The notes below the pieces were generated by a model, which was given only the letters and a program-made list of their open reading frames with translations, was not told the DNA's origin and did no database searches. The translations under genes and the position numbers were made by a program. From Bacillus sp. V59.32b (lineage in GTDB: Bacteria > Bacillota > Bacilli > Bacillales > DSM-1321), in the NCBI RefSeq assembly GCF_003429085.1, contig NZ_QVTC01000042.1:1-64000 (forward strand): a stretch of DNA of 64,000 bases. Reading direction: 5' to 3'. Of this stretch, positions 44,634 through 54,939 are shown piece after piece (the first letter of the stretch is position 1; each line of letters starts with the position of its first letter).

Positions 44634-45326
44634 ATGAATGTCGAAAAAATTTCTACAAAAAAATTGTCAGAATCAGTTGGAGAACAAATCGAAAAAATGA
44701 TTGAGTCCGGTGCGTTTCAGGCAGGTGAAAAACTCCCTTCCGTGCGGGAACTCTGCGAATTGTTCGGGGTCGGGCGATCCGCTGTCCGCGATGCCATCAG
44801 TACGCTGAGTGGAAAAGGCCTTGTCTATGTAAAACAAGGGGAAGGAACATACATATGTGAATTTGATTTCACTAAACTGTTCAATAATCATATGTTACTG
44901 CCTGCTGCTGGGGACATCACTGAACTGTTTCAAGTTCGAAAAGTATTAGAGGCAGGTATCGCGGAGATGGCGGCTTTCAATCGTTCGAAGAAAGATTTGA
45001 AGGGAATGGAAAAACTTCTTTCTACTCCATTAAGTAACGGCTGGGAATCTGACTACGAATTCCATAAGGCCATTGCCCAAGCAACAGGCAATAAAATTCT
45101 GATTGAGTTAATACAATTCATCTCAACGACGATGAAAAAAGCGATGATCGACTTCCACCGGTATATCCAAAAAAATAACCAGATCGTTCAAACGATTGGC
45201 GAACAGCATGACAAAATCTATGAATCCATTAAAATGGGTGAACCAAAAAAAGCGAAGCAGGCAATGATTGAACACTTAAATTATGTGGAAGAGCTTATGC
45301 AAGGCAGTATTATGCATAGGGTTTAG
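44634..45326 (+). CDS. FadR/GntR-family regulator (GlcC/LldR type)
   Basis: This 230-residue regulator has an N-terminal winged HTH (residues ~10-75; ESGAFQAGEKLPSVRELCELFGVGRSAVRDAISTLSGKGLVYVKQGEGTYI) and a C-terminal helical FCD effector domain (~85-225) with the metal-ligand pattern EFHKAIAQATGN. GlcC and LldR of this class respond to glycolate or lactate. The ATG at 44634 is 6-7 bases after GGAAGGAGG; a more upstream start has none. It lies immediately upstream of the glycolate oxidase genes and probably controls them through the shared sites at 45357 and 49701. Confidence 0.87.
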   Translation: MNVEKISTKKLSESVGEQIEKMIESGAFQAGEKLPSVRELCELFGVGRSAVRDAISTLSGKGLVYVKQGEGTYICEFDFTKLFNNHMLLPAAGDITELFQVRKVLEAGIAEMAAFNRSKKDLKGMEKLLSTPLSNGWESDYEFHKAIAQATGNKILIELIQFISTTMKKAMIDFHRYIQKNNQIVQTIGEQHDKIYESIKMGEPKKAKQAMIEHLNYVEELMQGSIMHRV

Positions 45327-45356
45327 GCTAAATAACCTATTTTTCGAAACAAATTA

Positions 45357-45381
45357 GAAACGATGTTTGTTATTACGAAAC
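45357..45381. promoter_or_regulatory. candidate operator upstream of glcE, shared with glcB
   Basis: The 25-bp site begins GAAACGATGTTTG and ends ACGAAAC. The sequence at 49701-49725 ahead of glcB has the same length and spacing: GAAAC-N3-GTTT at the left, TA-N-TA in the middle, and AAAC at the right end. It lies 20 bases before the glcE start. Confidence 0.6.
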
Positions 45382-45401
45382 AATAGTGGGGAGGCTATGA
45401 A

Positions 45402-46727
45402 TTGATCACAACAGATTTATTATCAGATTTAAAATCTATTGTATCTGAAGAACAACTGATTGATAGGAAAAACACGAGCCATCCTCTAGGAAATAGTGGA
45501 CAGGTGACCGTCTATCCAAAATCCGAAGACGAAATTGCAAACGTCTTAAAGTATGCAAATGACAATGGGAAAAAAATAGCTGTCGTAGCGGGCGGAACAA
45601 AAAGAGGGTTCGGCGGGCTGACCGAGTCCGTAGATATCTTATTATCTTTAGCGAAATACAAAGGAATTGTTGAACATACGGTTGGGGACATGACATTGAC
45701 GGTAAAGGCCGGAACGCCGTTTAAGGAATTGCAGGAATATTTGGCGGAACACAATCAAAAGGTTTCACTCGATCCTGCGTGGCCGGAATATGCAACTGTC
45801 GGCGGAATTATCGCTTCAAATGAAAGCGGTCCCAAACGTTTAGGATATGGTGCTTCGAGAGATGTAGTGATTGGACTTCGAATGGTCTATCCCGATGGAA
45901 GTGTTAACCGTTCCGGTGGCAAAGTAGTAAAAAACGTAGCCGGATATGACATGAACAAGCTTTTTATCGGTTCAATGGGGACGTTGGGTGTCGTATCTGA
46001 AGTGACTGTGAAGCTTCGGCCGCTGGCAAAGTACGAAAGTTTAGTCTTATTATCCTTTCCTGAAGGGGATGTAGAGAAGATTCGAGCATTTGCAACCAAA
46101 CTGTTAGATTCTGTAATGGAGCCAACGTCACTTGAATTGTTAAGTCCATCTCTAGCGGAAAGAATGACGGGGCAAAATCAGTATACATTGGCAATCAGCT
46201 TTGAAGATGTCGAAAACTCCGTCCACTATCAGGAGGAGTTTGTAAAAAATATTCAGCCTCTCCATACAAATATGGTGATTTTTCAACAAAAAGAAGCACA
46301 GGCCTTCTGGGATAAATTTTATACAATTGGCCCAAATGGAGCTGTGCTTGCTGAAGGCTCTGAAATAGAAGCCGCCATGAAAATAGGTGTGATCAATTTC
46401 GATGTTCTTAAAGTTATCAAAGAATGTCAGAGTTTAGTAGATTCCGGACGCCTGGCAATCGAAGCTCATGGTGGATTGGGGCATGGATTGTGCCAGGTAA
46501 ATCTAAAGGGTTCTGCCGAGGAAATAGAATCCGCAATCAATCACCTAAGGAATTCCGTTGCGCAACTGGGTGGATACTCAATTGTTACACATTTGCCTTT
46601 TTCTCTCCGTCAAAAAATCAATGTTTGGGGAGAAAAACCATCGCATTTCTTTTTATTAGAAGGGATTAAGGCGAAGATTGATCCGAACAGAGTTCTAAAT
46701 AATAAACGTTTCGTGGGAGGGATTTAG
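45402..46727 (+). CDS. glcE: glycolate oxidase FAD-binding subunit, GlcE-like
   Basis: This 441-residue FAD enzyme has a PCMH-type FAD domain at residues ~30-210 (IAVVAGGTKRGFGGL, VGDMTLTVKAGTPFKEL, YATVGGIIASNESGPKRLGYG, VKNVAGYDMNKLFIGSMGTLG) and a C-terminal FAD-oxidase domain. Together with GlcD and the iron-sulfur GlcF it oxidises glycolate to glyoxylate at the membrane. The start is TTG, 7 bases after GGGGAGG. It is the first gene of a tight three-gene run; one base separates its stop from the next region. Confidence 0.85.
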   Translation: MITTDLLSDLKSIVSEEQLIDRKNTSHPLGNSGQVTVYPKSEDEIANVLKYANDNGKKIAVVAGGTKRGFGGLTESVDILLSLAKYKGIVEHTVGDMTLTVKAGTPFKELQEYLAEHNQKVSLDPAWPEYATVGGIIASNESGPKRLGYGASRDVVIGLRMVYPDGSVNRSGGKVVKNVAGYDMNKLFIGSMGTLGVVSEVTVKLRPLAKYESLVLLSFPEGDVEKIRAFATKLLDSVMEPTSLELLSPSLAERMTGQNQYTLAISFEDVENSVHYQEEFVKNIQPLHTNMVIFQQKEAQAFWDKFYTIGPNGAVLAEGSEIEAAMKIGVINFDVLKVIKECQSLVDSGRLAIEAHGGLGHGLCQVNLKGSAEEIESAINHLRNSVAQLGGYSIVTHLPFSLRQKINVWGEKPSHFFLLEGIKAKIDPNRVLNNKRFVGGI

Positions 46728-46729
46728 TA

Positions 46730-48088
46730 GTGAGTCTAAAAGAAATGGCATTGAAACTTGACCCGTCCTGTACGACCAATAGCCTAAGCAATTATCTTTG
46801 GAGCGACGCACCCGACGAAAATAAATGGGCCGACTGCGTGCATTGCGGAATGTGTTTGGAATCATGCCCCACTTATGAGCTTACCGGCCAGGAGCAGCAT
46901 TCCCCCCGCGGCCGTGTCCATCTTATTAAATCGGTCGCAGAAGGAAAGCTTGAAGTGAATGAGCAGTTTATGGATCCCGTTTTTACTTGTCTTGACTGCC
47001 GCGCGTGTACAACCGCCTGCCCGGCGGATGTTGATGTCGGCGGACTCATTGAAGAAGCCCGCGGCCAGGTTCGCCAGGCGATGCCATTAACAGGCTGGAA
47101 AGGATCGGTAAGCAAACTGTTTCTGCAGGGGATTTTCCCCCATCAAACCCGCTTAAATTCAATGGGGAGCCTGCTCAAATTCTACCAAAAGAGCGGCATG
47201 CAGAAGGTTGTCCGCAAAACGAAGCTGATCAATGTTATGCCTCGGCACTTAGTTGAAATGGAAGCGATCATGCCCGAAGTGAAAGAGCCTGTACGAAAAA
47301 AATACAAAAACGAAAAGGTCATTAAAGCAAAGGGAGAAACGAGACATGAAGTGTCGTTCTTAACCGGATGTGTCATGGATGTCATGTTCAGTGATATCAA
47401 TGAATCGACGATTAACGTATTAACCAGGAACGGCAATGACGTTAACATCCCGCAAAACCAGACTTGCTGCGGTGCGCTGCATGTCCACGCTGGTGATCGT
47501 GAAACAGGCAGGAAACTTGCAAAGCAAAATATAGAAGCATTTAAGGATTCAGAGAAGGTTATCGTCAATGCGGCCGGCTGTGGTTGCGCGCTGCAGGAAT
47601 ACCCGGAATTATTCCGCGAAGACCCCGAGTGGCATGAAAAAGCGGAGGAGTTTGCCGCAAAGGTGGAAGACATCTCCAAATATCTCCATGATACAGGTTA
47701 TGAAAAACCAAAAGCGGAACTGAATAATCGCATTACCTATCACGATGCCTGCCACTTAGCACATGGACAGGGAGTGCGCAAGGAGCCGCGGGATATCCTG
47801 CTTGATATCCCGGGAGTAGAAATGGTGCATATGCCGAACGCGGACCGTTGCTGTGGCAGTGCGGGCATCTACAATATTACTAATCCGGAAATGGCTGGAG
47901 CCGTGCTGGAGAGCAAGATGCAAAATGTTCCTGAGGATGTGGAAATGATCTCGATGGGGAATCCCGGCTGTATGCTTCAGATGGCAATGGGTGTGCAAAA
48001 ATACGGAAGAAATCAAAAAGTCGTCCATACGATCCAGCTGCTTGACTGGGCTTATCAAAAAGAGGGCGAGCTAAAGGAGGGAGAGTAA
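46730..48088 (+). CDS. glcF: glycolate oxidase iron-sulfur subunit GlcF
   Basis: This 452-residue electron-transfer subunit has two ferredoxin-type 4Fe-4S motifs in the N-terminal third (CVHCGMCLESCPTY and CLDCRACTTACPADV) and two CCG domains in the C-terminal part (the LTGCVMDVMFS...TCCGALHVHAGD stretch, then DACHLAHGQGVRKEP...ADRCCGSAG). These features are diagnostic of GlcF/LutA-type proteins. The start is GTG, 8 bases after GGGAGGG, and the stop overlaps the next ATG by a base. Confidence 0.93.
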   Translation: MSLKEMALKLDPSCTTNSLSNYLWSDAPDENKWADCVHCGMCLESCPTYELTGQEQHSPRGRVHLIKSVAEGKLEVNEQFMDPVFTCLDCRACTTACPADVDVGGLIEEARGQVRQAMPLTGWKGSVSKLFLQGIFPHQTRLNSMGSLLKFYQKSGMQKVVRKTKLINVMPRHLVEMEAIMPEVKEPVRKKYKNEKVIKAKGETRHEVSFLTGCVMDVMFSDINESTINVLTRNGNDVNIPQNQTCCGALHVHAGDRETGRKLAKQNIEAFKDSEKVIVNAAGCGCALQEYPELFREDPEWHEKAEEFAAKVEDISKYLHDTGYEKPKAELNNRITYHDACHLAHGQGVRKEPRDILLDIPGVEMVHMPNADRCCGSAGIYNITNPEMAGAVLESKMQNVPEDVEMISMGNPGCMLQMAMGVQKYGRNQKVVHTIQLLDWAYQKEGELKEGE

Positions 48089-49548
48089 TGGCTTTAAAAA
48101 TCAAAACGAAGGATAAGCATATTAAGAACCTGGCGAACCTTGTTACAGGACCGCGATCCATTCTGTATCACCACGAGGATCTGATCGCCTATGATTGCGA
48201 CGGGTTCACCTTGCATAAGCATTTGCCTAAAGCGGTCGTGTTTCCGAAGGACACCGAGGAAGTCGCGAAGCTTGTAAAATACTGCTCCGAAAATAATTTG
48301 CCTTTCCTTGCCCGCGGAGCCGGCACAGGTTTAAGCGGTGGAGCGATTCCATTAAATGGGGAAGTAATCATTAGCTTAGTCAGGATGAAACGCCTGTTGA
48401 GCGTGGATCTTGAAAACAGGAGAGCGGTCGTTGAGCCGGGCTTTGTCAACCTGAAGCTGACGAATTCGATCGCTGACAAGGGCTATTATTATGCGCCCGA
48501 TCCCTCAAGCCAATCGTGCTGTACGATCGGCGGAAATGTCGCAGAAAATGCCGGTGGAGCACACTGCCTTAAATATGGGGTCACGACAAACCATATTCTT
48601 GGGCTTGAGGTTGTCCTGCCAAATGGGGAAATTGTTGAAATTGGCAAAAATGGCATCCAAGACGAACCTGGTTATGACTTGCTAGGGCTGTTGACAGGAT
48701 CTGAAGGTACCCTGGGTATCGTAACCAAAATAACGGTTCGGATTCTAAAGAATCCTGAAGCGAAGCAAACGGTGTTGGCTTATTTTGATAAAGTTTCAGA
48801 CGGTAGCCAGGCTGTGTCGGATATTATTTCTGCCGGCATCGTTCCTGCCGCTCTTGAAATGATGGATAAAACAGCGATTGAAGGGGTGGAGGCGGCTGCG
48901 TTTCCTGTAGGACATCCCAAGGATATTGAAGCAGTCCTGCTTATCGAAGTCGATGGAATCCTGGCTGGTATTGATGAGCAGATCAATCAGATTCTTGATG
49001 TCTGCAACAGCAGAAACGTCCGTGAAGTGAAAGTAGCCGAGGATGAACTGGAAAGGGGCAGATGGTGGGCGAACCGCAAAACAGGTTTTGGAGCGATGGG
49101 AGCCATTTCCCCGGACTACTTAGTGCAGGACGGCGTGATCCCGCGGAGCAAGCTGCCTGAGGTGCTAAGTAAAATCAACCAAATCAGCGAAGAATCAGGC
49201 CTCCGAATCGCCAATATATTTCATGCGGGAGATGGAAATCTTCATCCGTTAGTCCTCTTTGACGCAAGGATTCCGGGCGAAAGCGAAAAGGCATTGGCGG
49301 CAGGAAGTGCCTGTCTGCAAGCGTGTGCCGATGTGGGCGGTACAATCACCGGTGAGCATGGTGTTGGAATTGAGAAAATAGAAGAGATGCGGTTTGTCTT
49401 TACTGATGAAGAAATCATATCTCAGACTAATATTCGGGAAGTGTTCAATCCTGATAATCTGCTAAATGCAGGCAAGTTATTTCCAATGCCGGGACGTTGT
49501 GTGGAAATTAAGAGAGACCTTAAAGAAAGAGAAACGGTTATTTCATAA
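48088..49548 (+). CDS. glcD: glycolate oxidase catalytic FAD subunit GlcD
   Basis: This 486-residue FAD-linked 2-hydroxyacid dehydrogenase is the larger relative of the glcE product. FLARGAGTGLSGGAIP, VEPGFVNLKL, YYAPDPSSQSCCTIGGNVAENAGGAH and LLTGSEGTLGIVTKI form the FAD-binding part. HAGDGNLHPLVLFD and GGTITGEHGVGIEK are the catalytic/substrate motifs of D-lactate dehydrogenase/glycolate oxidase GlcD. It starts at a TAATG overlap with glcF after AAAGGAGG. A terminator follows. Confidence 0.93.
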   Translation: MALKIKTKDKHIKNLANLVTGPRSILYHHEDLIAYDCDGFTLHKHLPKAVVFPKDTEEVAKLVKYCSENNLPFLARGAGTGLSGGAIPLNGEVIISLVRMKRLLSVDLENRRAVVEPGFVNLKLTNSIADKGYYYAPDPSSQSCCTIGGNVAENAGGAHCLKYGVTTNHILGLEVVLPNGEIVEIGKNGIQDEPGYDLLGLLTGSEGTLGIVTKITVRILKNPEAKQTVLAYFDKVSDGSQAVSDIISAGIVPAALEMMDKTAIEGVEAAAFPVGHPKDIEAVLLIEVDGILAGIDEQINQILDVCNSRNVREVKVAEDELERGRWWANRKTGFGAMGAISPDYLVQDGVIPRSKLPEVLSKINQISEESGLRIANIFHAGDGNLHPLVLFDARIPGESEKALAAGSACLQACADVGGTITGEHGVGIEKIEEMRFVFTDEEIISQTNIREVFNPDNLLNAGKLFPMPGRCVEIKRDLKERETVIS

Positions 49549-49565
49549 AGAGAAACTTCTGTTGG

Positions 49566-49602
49566 CAGGCAGACGTTAAGCGGACAGTCTGCCTGTTTTT
49601 TT
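49566..49602 (+). terminator. terminator of glcEFD
   Basis: CAGGCAGAC / GTCTGCCTG stem and seven T. Confidence 0.85.
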
Positions 49603-49700
49603 CACGGTTTGTACGGATGTTAAAGATTAATTGAACAAATTTTATGAAAATTGTTAACAAATACAGAATTCCATGCTATTATTTTTTTATATTTATTATT

Positions 49701-49725
49701 GAAACATCGTTTTGTAATAACAAAC
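49701..49725. promoter_or_regulatory. candidate operator upstream of malate synthase
   Basis: This 25-bp sequence is the partner of the site at 45357: GAAACATCGTTTT at the left end, AACAAAC at the right. It is 43 bases before the glcB start. Confidence 0.6.
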
Positions 49726-49768
49726 AGAAGTGTTTAAGAAGCAATTGATTCAGAGGAGGAATTCTTCA

Positions 49769-51949
49769 ATGACAAACTATGTAAAAGCAGGGAATCTTCA
49801 GGTGGCTACGGAACTTTTTGATTTTATCAATTCAGAAGCTCTGCCGGAAAGCGGATTGGATCGGGATAAATTCTGGTCTGATTTTGGGAAATTGGTTCAT
49901 GACTTAACGCCGAAAAACAAAGAATTATTGGCCCGCCGTGATCAAATCCAGGACAAAATAAACGCCTGGTATCGGGAAAATAAAGAGAGCTTCGATTCAG
50001 AAGAGTATAAATCATTTTTGCAAGAGTTGGGCTATCTGGAACCGGAAGTGGAAGATTTTCAAATCACGACAGAAGAAGTGGACGATGAAATTGCTGTCCA
50101 GGCAGGCCCGCAACTGGTCGTTCCGGTTAATAATGCCCGCTATGCGATTAATGCTGCCAACGCCCGCTGGGGAAGTCTGTATGACGCTCTCTATGGGACA
50201 GATGCGATCAGTGAGGAAGACGGCGCCCATCGGGAAGGCAGTTACAATCCTGTCCGTGGAGAGAAAGTTATTCAATTTGCGAGGGAATTTCTGGACCAAG
50301 CTGCTCCTTTAAAGCAAGCCTCCCACATAGATGCCGTGCGTTATAGCATTGATGGCGGAAAATTGTCTGTTGAACTTCGCAACGGAGACAAAACCGGACT
50401 TGAACACGTTGGCAAATTTGCCGGCTTCCAAGGCCAACCTGAAAATCCAGCAGCGATATTATTGAAAAATAACGGGCTGCATTTTGAAATTCAAATTGAT
50501 CCGAATCATCCAATCGGCAAGACGGATGAAGCCGGTGTGAAAGATGTACTTATGGAAGCTGCAACAACGACAATCATGGACTGCGAGGATTCCGTGACAG
50601 CCGTTGATGCTGAAGACAAGGTGCTCGTTTATCGCAATTGGTTAGGCTTGATGAAAGGGGATTTGTCTGCCACCTTTTCAAAAGGCAATAAGACAATGAC
50701 GAGAACCCTTAATCCTGACCGTAGCTATACATCGCCAACAGGAGATGAATTAACACTCTCAGGCCGTTCGCTTTTGTTTGTCCGCAATGTAGGACACTTG
50801 ATGACGAATAATGCGATATTGGATCAAGCAGGCGAGGAAATTCAGGAAGGAATTCTGGATGCAGTCTTAACAAGCCTTCTTGCCAAGCATACGCTTTTAG
50901 GAAGTGGGCCATATCAAAATACTTCCAAGGGCTCTATCTATATCGTAAAGCCGAAAATGCACGGATCAGAAGAAGTAGCATTTGCGAATCAGCTGTTTGA
51001 CCGGGTTGAAGACATTCTTGATTTGAAGCGCAATACTCTAAAAATTGGTGTTATGGATGAGGAACGCCGTACATCTTTGAACTTGAAAGCTTGTATCCGT
51101 CAGGTTAAAGACCGGGTTGTATTCATCAATACCGGATTCCTTGATCGCACCGGCGATGAAATCCATACATCTATGGAAGCGGGCCCGATGATCCGCAAAA
51201 ATGAAATGAAATCATCAACATGGCTGCAGGCGTATGAGCAATCCAATGTTAATACAGGCCTTGCGAGTGGGTTCCAGGGCCGGGCCCAGATCGGTAAAGG
51301 AATGTGGGCCATGCCTGACATGATGGAGGAAATGCTGAAACAGAAGATCGGCCATGTGAAAACCGGCGCAAATACAGCATGGGTGCCATCACCGACCGCT
51401 GCTACACTGCATGCTCTTCACTACCATCAAGTGGATGTTAAAAAAGTGCAAAATGAGAAAATCAAAGAATCAAAAGACCTCAGAAATGAAATCATGGAGT
51501 TCCCAGTCGAGAAAAATCCACAATGGAGCCCTGAAGAAATCCAGGAGGAACTCGACAACAATTGTCAAACGATGCTTGGTTATGTGGTCCGTTGGGTGGA
51601 ACAGGGAGTGGGCTGCTCTAAAGTACCGGATATCAATGATGTTGGACTTATGGAGGACCGTGCTACACTCAGAATCTCCAGCCAGCATATGGCGAACTGG
51701 CTACACCACGGAATCATTTCGAAAGAACAAGTGCTAGAGACTTTAAAACGGATGGCTAAAATAGTCGATGAGCAAAATGCTGCTGACGCCGGATACCGTC
51801 CGATGTCCAAGAATTATGAAGAATCTGTAGCTTTCCAGGCAGCTTGCGATTTGGTTTTTGAAGGTTATGACCAGCCAAGCGGATACACTGAGCCAATCCT
51901 GCACCGCCGCCGTATTGAAGCAAAGGCCAAGTTTGCCGTTAATCAATAA
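49769..51949 (+). CDS. glcB: malate synthase G
   Basis: This 726-residue monomeric malate synthase condenses glyoxylate with acetyl-CoA to malate. Length and blocks fit type [95 protein letters not shown] and [25 protein letters not shown]. The ATG at 49769 follows AGAGGAGGAATT. It has its own upstream region with a candidate operator, so it is probably a separate but co-regulated transcript of the glycolate pathway. Confidence 0.95.
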   Translation: MTNYVKAGNLQVATELFDFINSEALPESGLDRDKFWSDFGKLVHDLTPKNKELLARRDQIQDKINAWYRENKESFDSEEYKSFLQELGYLEPEVEDFQITTEEVDDEIAVQAGPQLVVPVNNARYAINAANARWGSLYDALYGTDAISEEDGAHREGSYNPVRGEKVIQFAREFLDQAAPLKQASHIDAVRYSIDGGKLSVELRNGDKTGLEHVGKFAGFQGQPENPAAILLKNNGLHFEIQIDPNHPIGKTDEAGVKDVLMEAATTTIMDCEDSVTAVDAEDKVLVYRNWLGLMKGDLSATFSKGNKTMTRTLNPDRSYTSPTGDELTLSGRSLLFVRNVGHLMTNNAILDQAGEEIQEGILDAVLTSLLAKHTLLGSGPYQNTSKGSIYIVKPKMHGSEEVAFANQLFDRVEDILDLKRNTLKIGVMDEERRTSLNLKACIRQVKDRVVFINTGFLDRTGDEIHTSMEAGPMIRKNEMKSSTWLQAYEQSNVNTGLASGFQGRAQIGKGMWAMPDMMEEMLKQKIGHVKTGANTAWVPSPTAATLHALHYHQVDVKKVQNEKIKESKDLRNEIMEFPVEKNPQWSPEEIQEELDNNCQTMLGYVVRWVEQGVGCSKVPDINDVGLMEDRATLRISSQHMANWLHHGIISKEQVLETLKRMAKIVDEQNAADAGYRPMSKNYEESVAFQAACDLVFEGYDQPSGYTEPILHRRRIEAKAKFAVNQ

Positions 51950-51961
51950 CCAGACTAAATT

Positions 51962-51994
51962 ACCGGAACATTCTAGTTTTTAGGATGTTCCGGT
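51962..51994 (+). terminator. hairpin after malate synthase, weak terminator
   Basis: ACCGGAACAT / ATGTTCCGGT perfect 10-bp stem, but no run of T follows at once. Confidence 0.45.
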
Positions 51995-52094
51995 GTATCA
52001 CTCTATTTTACCTGTTGAAATGAAGAGACTACCCCCTTGCCGAAGAACAGCAGTTTCAACAACAACCATAAAAATGATTGGAGGAGTTGAGGCT

Positions 52095-53297
52095 ATGCGA
52101 AACCTTCGGGAAGAATCGCTAGAACTACACAAGCGGTCTAAAGGAAAAATAACTGTGAACGCCAAGGTACCTGTAAAAGATGCATATGATTTGAGTTTAG
52201 CCTATTCACCAGGGGTAGCAGAGCCTTGTAAAGAAATCTTTCAAAATCCTGAGAAGATTTATGATTACACGATAAAAGGCAATCTGGTGGCGGTAGTATC
52301 AGATGGATCTGCTGTGCTAGGCCTAGGCAATATCGGCGCCGCGGCGTCAATGCCTGTTATGGAAGGGAAAGCTGCTTTATTTAAAGCATTCGCTGATATT
52401 GACGCGTTCCCGATTTGTTTAAACACAAATGATGCTGAAGAGATTATCTCCATAGTAAAAGCATTGGAACCGACATTCGGCGGAATCAATCTCGAAGACA
52501 TTTCGGCACCAAACTGTTTCATCATTGAGGAAAGACTTAAAAAGGAAATGAACATCCCCGTTTTTCATGATGATCAACATGGAACAGCGATTGTGACAGC
52601 GGCCGGCTTAGCCAACGCTTTGAAGGTAGTGAACAAACGGATTGAAGACATCAAGGTGGTGGTAAATGGAGCAGGCGCTGCCGGTATTGCGATTACAAAA
52701 TTGCTGATTAGTCTGGGCGTCCAGGACATCATCATGTGCGATACAAAGGGAGCGATTTACGAAGGCCGGGAGAATGGCATGAATTCGATGAAGGAAGCCG
52801 TTTCAGAAATTACTAATAAAAGCAGGGTGACAGGTTCGCTAAAGGAAGTCATCAACGGAGCTGACGTGTTTGTCGGCGTATCCGTAGCTGATGCAGTAAC
52901 GCCGGAGATGGTGCAGTCGATGAACAAAGATGCTATCATCTTTGCGATGGCTAATCCAATTCCGGAAATCATGCCGGATGCTGCAAGGGCAGCAGGAGCA
53001 GCTGTTGTCGGAACAGGGCGTTCAGACTTGCCGAACCAAGTAAATAATGTGCTTGCATTCCCGGGTATTTTTAAAGGAGCACTAGAGGTGTTCGCTTCAG
53101 AGATTAATGAAGAAATGAAAGTGGCAGCCGTTTATGCGATAGCGGGTTTAATCGGGCCGCATGAGCTTTCATATGACTATGTGATTCCAAATGCCTTTGA
53201 TGAAAGGGTGGCTGAAGCAGTAGCCAATGCTGTTGCTGATGCAGCCGTTAAATCTGGAGTCGCCCGCAAAAAAACAGAACTGGAAAATTTGGCTTGA
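52095..53297 (+). CDS. NAD(P)-dependent malic enzyme
   Basis: This 400-residue enzyme decarboxylates malate to pyruvate and CO2. KITVNAKVPVKDAYDLSLAYSPGVAEPCKEI at the N terminus, GLGNIGAAASMPVMEGKA, FHDDQHGTAIVTAAGL, the Rossmann loop VNGAGAAGIAI and AMANPIPEIMPDAA are conserved. The size is that of the YtsJ group, for which NADP is preferred; cofactor choice is not settled here. The ATG at 52095 is after GGAGGAGTTGAGG. It lies after glcB and completes the path from glycolate to pyruvate. Confidence 0.92.
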   Translation: MRNLREESLELHKRSKGKITVNAKVPVKDAYDLSLAYSPGVAEPCKEIFQNPEKIYDYTIKGNLVAVVSDGSAVLGLGNIGAAASMPVMEGKAALFKAFADIDAFPICLNTNDAEEIISIVKALEPTFGGINLEDISAPNCFIIEERLKKEMNIPVFHDDQHGTAIVTAAGLANALKVVNKRIEDIKVVVNGAGAAGIAITKLLISLGVQDIIMCDTKGAIYEGRENGMNSMKEAVSEITNKSRVTGSLKEVINGADVFVGVSVADAVTPEMVQSMNKDAIIFAMANPIPEIMPDAARAAGAAVVGTGRSDLPNQVNNVLAFPGIFKGALEVFASEINEEMKVAAVYAIAGLIGPHELSYDYVIPNAFDERVAEAVANAVADAAVKSGVARKKTELENLA

Positions 53298-53310
53298 GAG
53301 GAGAAAAACG

Positions 53311-54090
53311 ATGAAGTTTACAAGATTTACAACAAACTCTGCCATTTATACTGGTGTGATAACAGAGGATACGATAAGAGAAATTAAAGGTGATATGTTT
53401 GGTGATTGGGAGTATACCGGCCAAACGTACGCCGAGAGTGAAGTGAAACTCCTGGCACCGCTCGAGCCAAACCAAATCATCGGAATCGGCGCCAATTACG
53501 TGTCCAAAGTGGTAGATATCCCGCAAGAACTTCCGGAAATTCCAGTATTCTTCTTCAAGCCAACATCATCGGTAATTGGTCCCGAAGAAGAAATTAGGAT
53601 CCCGGAAGGAATCGATCAAGTAAAATTCGAATCAGAATTAGCCATCGTTATTGGCAAAGAGGCAAAAAATATCCCGGAATCTGAGGTATTGGATTATATA
53701 TTCGGGTATACGGTCGGAAATGACGTTACGGCGCCTCAATTTTTTCATAGTGATGGCCACTGGACGATCGGGAAATCATTTGACACATTTACTCCATTAG
53801 GTCCTGTAATCGAAACCGAACTCGATCCTTTTAACGTGAATGTAGAAGCGAAATTGAACGATACAGAAAAACAAAACAGCGCAACTGAATTGATGATCAT
53901 TCCCATTCGTAAAATGGTCTCTTATTTGACGAATGTGATGACACTCAAGCCTGGAGATGTAATCCTGACAGGGAGCCCCATTGGAGCAGAGCTTGTAGGT
54001 GCGGGAGATGTCATTGAGTGCGAGATAAAAGAGATTGGGACTCTCCGGAATACATTTGCAACAGCACAAAAAGGCGCTAAAACGTATTAA
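53311..54090 (+). CDS. fumarylacetoacetate hydrolase (FAH) family protein
   Basis: This 259-residue cytosolic enzyme has the FAH fold. IIGIGANYVSKVVD, PVFFFKPTSSVIGPEEEIRIP, KFESELAIVIGKEAKNI, YTVGNDVTAPQFFHSDGHWTIGKSFDTFTPLGP and TLKPGDVILTGSPIGAELVGAGDVIE are signatures, with the E-x-E-type metal ligands in FESELAIV. Members hydrolyse acylpyruvates or decarboxylate/tautomerise oxaloacetate. Next to malic enzyme, an oxaloacetate role is attractive but unproved. The ATG follows AGAGGAGAAA; the gene is 13 bases behind the malic enzyme stop, so they form an operon. Confidence 0.85.
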   Translation: MKFTRFTTNSAIYTGVITEDTIREIKGDMFGDWEYTGQTYAESEVKLLAPLEPNQIIGIGANYVSKVVDIPQELPEIPVFFFKPTSSVIGPEEEIRIPEGIDQVKFESELAIVIGKEAKNIPESEVLDYIFGYTVGNDVTAPQFFHSDGHWTIGKSFDTFTPLGPVIETELDPFNVNVEAKLNDTEKQNSATELMIIPIRKMVSYLTNVMTLKPGDVILTGSPIGAELVGAGDVIECEIKEIGTLRNTFATAQKGAKTY

Positions 54091-54162
54091 TCATCTAACA
54101 AATGCCCGGCATTTTCTGTGCTATAATTCAGTCTATAAGTTTTACACTCGAGGTGAGCAATT

Positions 54163-54939
54163 ATGGAAAGAGAGAATATGGTGAAGTCCGTAAGCCGGGC
54201 ATTGGATATTATTACCTTGGTCAGCTCCAAAAAGGGCGGTTTGGGTGTAACCGAAATAGCCAACCAAATAGATATCAATAAGAGCTCCGTTTATCGCATA
54301 TTGACTACACTTGTCCAGTATGGGTATGTGGAGCAGGATAAGGAGACGGGCCGTTATAAGCTTGGCTATAAATTTTTGGAGATTAGTTCCAAGCTGCTGG
54401 ATTCCATTGATTTAAGATCGGAAGCAAGGCCGTTTTTGCAGGAATTGGAGAGCTTTACGAATGAAGTCATCCACCTGGTCGTATATGATCAAGGGGAAGT
54501 TGTCTATATTGAGAAATTGGAAGGCAATGAAACATTGCGCATGCATTCCAAGGTCGGAAAGCGGGCTCCGATGCATTGCACTTCGGTAGGCAAGGCTATT
54601 ATTGCTCATTTGCCTTCCAGTATCGTGATTGATATTCTTGACCGAAAAGGCATGTCGGTGCATACAGAAAAAACAATAACCGATAAAGCCGAATTTTTAA
54701 AGGAGCTTGCGAGAGTAAAACAAAGAGGTTACGCGCTTGATTTGGAGGAGAATGAAACTGGAATCACTTGCATAGCCGTTCCGATCTTTGACCATCTGGG
54801 AAAAGCGATTGCGGCTGTAAGCGTATCTGGGCCGACGATACGGATGACGGAAGAACGGTTGAAGGAACTTCAAACAAGGATGATTCCAATCGGAAAACAA
54901 ATTTCAGCCAGGCTTGGGTTCGAAAGCAGAATCAGTTAA
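54163..54939 (+). CDS. IclR-family transcriptional regulator
   Basis: This 258-residue regulator has an N-terminal winged HTH (residues ~8-65; SRALDIITLVSSKKGGLGVTEIANQIDINKSSVYRILTTLVQYGYV) and an IclR effector domain (RLHSKVGKRAPMHCTSVGKAIIAHLP-like block with LRMHSKVG, then CIAVPIFDHLGKAIAAVSVSGP). AGGTGAGC precedes the ATG, and an extended -10 TGCTATAAT lies at about 54115. It sits between the malic enzyme/FAH pair and the permease, so the permease promoter palindromes are candidate targets. Confidence 0.88.
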   Translation: MERENMVKSVSRALDIITLVSSKKGGLGVTEIANQIDINKSSVYRILTTLVQYGYVEQDKETGRYKLGYKFLEISSKLLDSIDLRSEARPFLQELESFTNEVIHLVVYDQGEVVYIEKLEGNETLRMHSKVGKRAPMHCTSVGKAIIAHLPSSIVIDILDRKGMSVHTEKTITDKAEFLKELARVKQRGYALDLEENETGITCIAVPIFDHLGKAIAAVSVSGPTIRMTEERLKELQTRMIPIGKQISARLGFESRIS

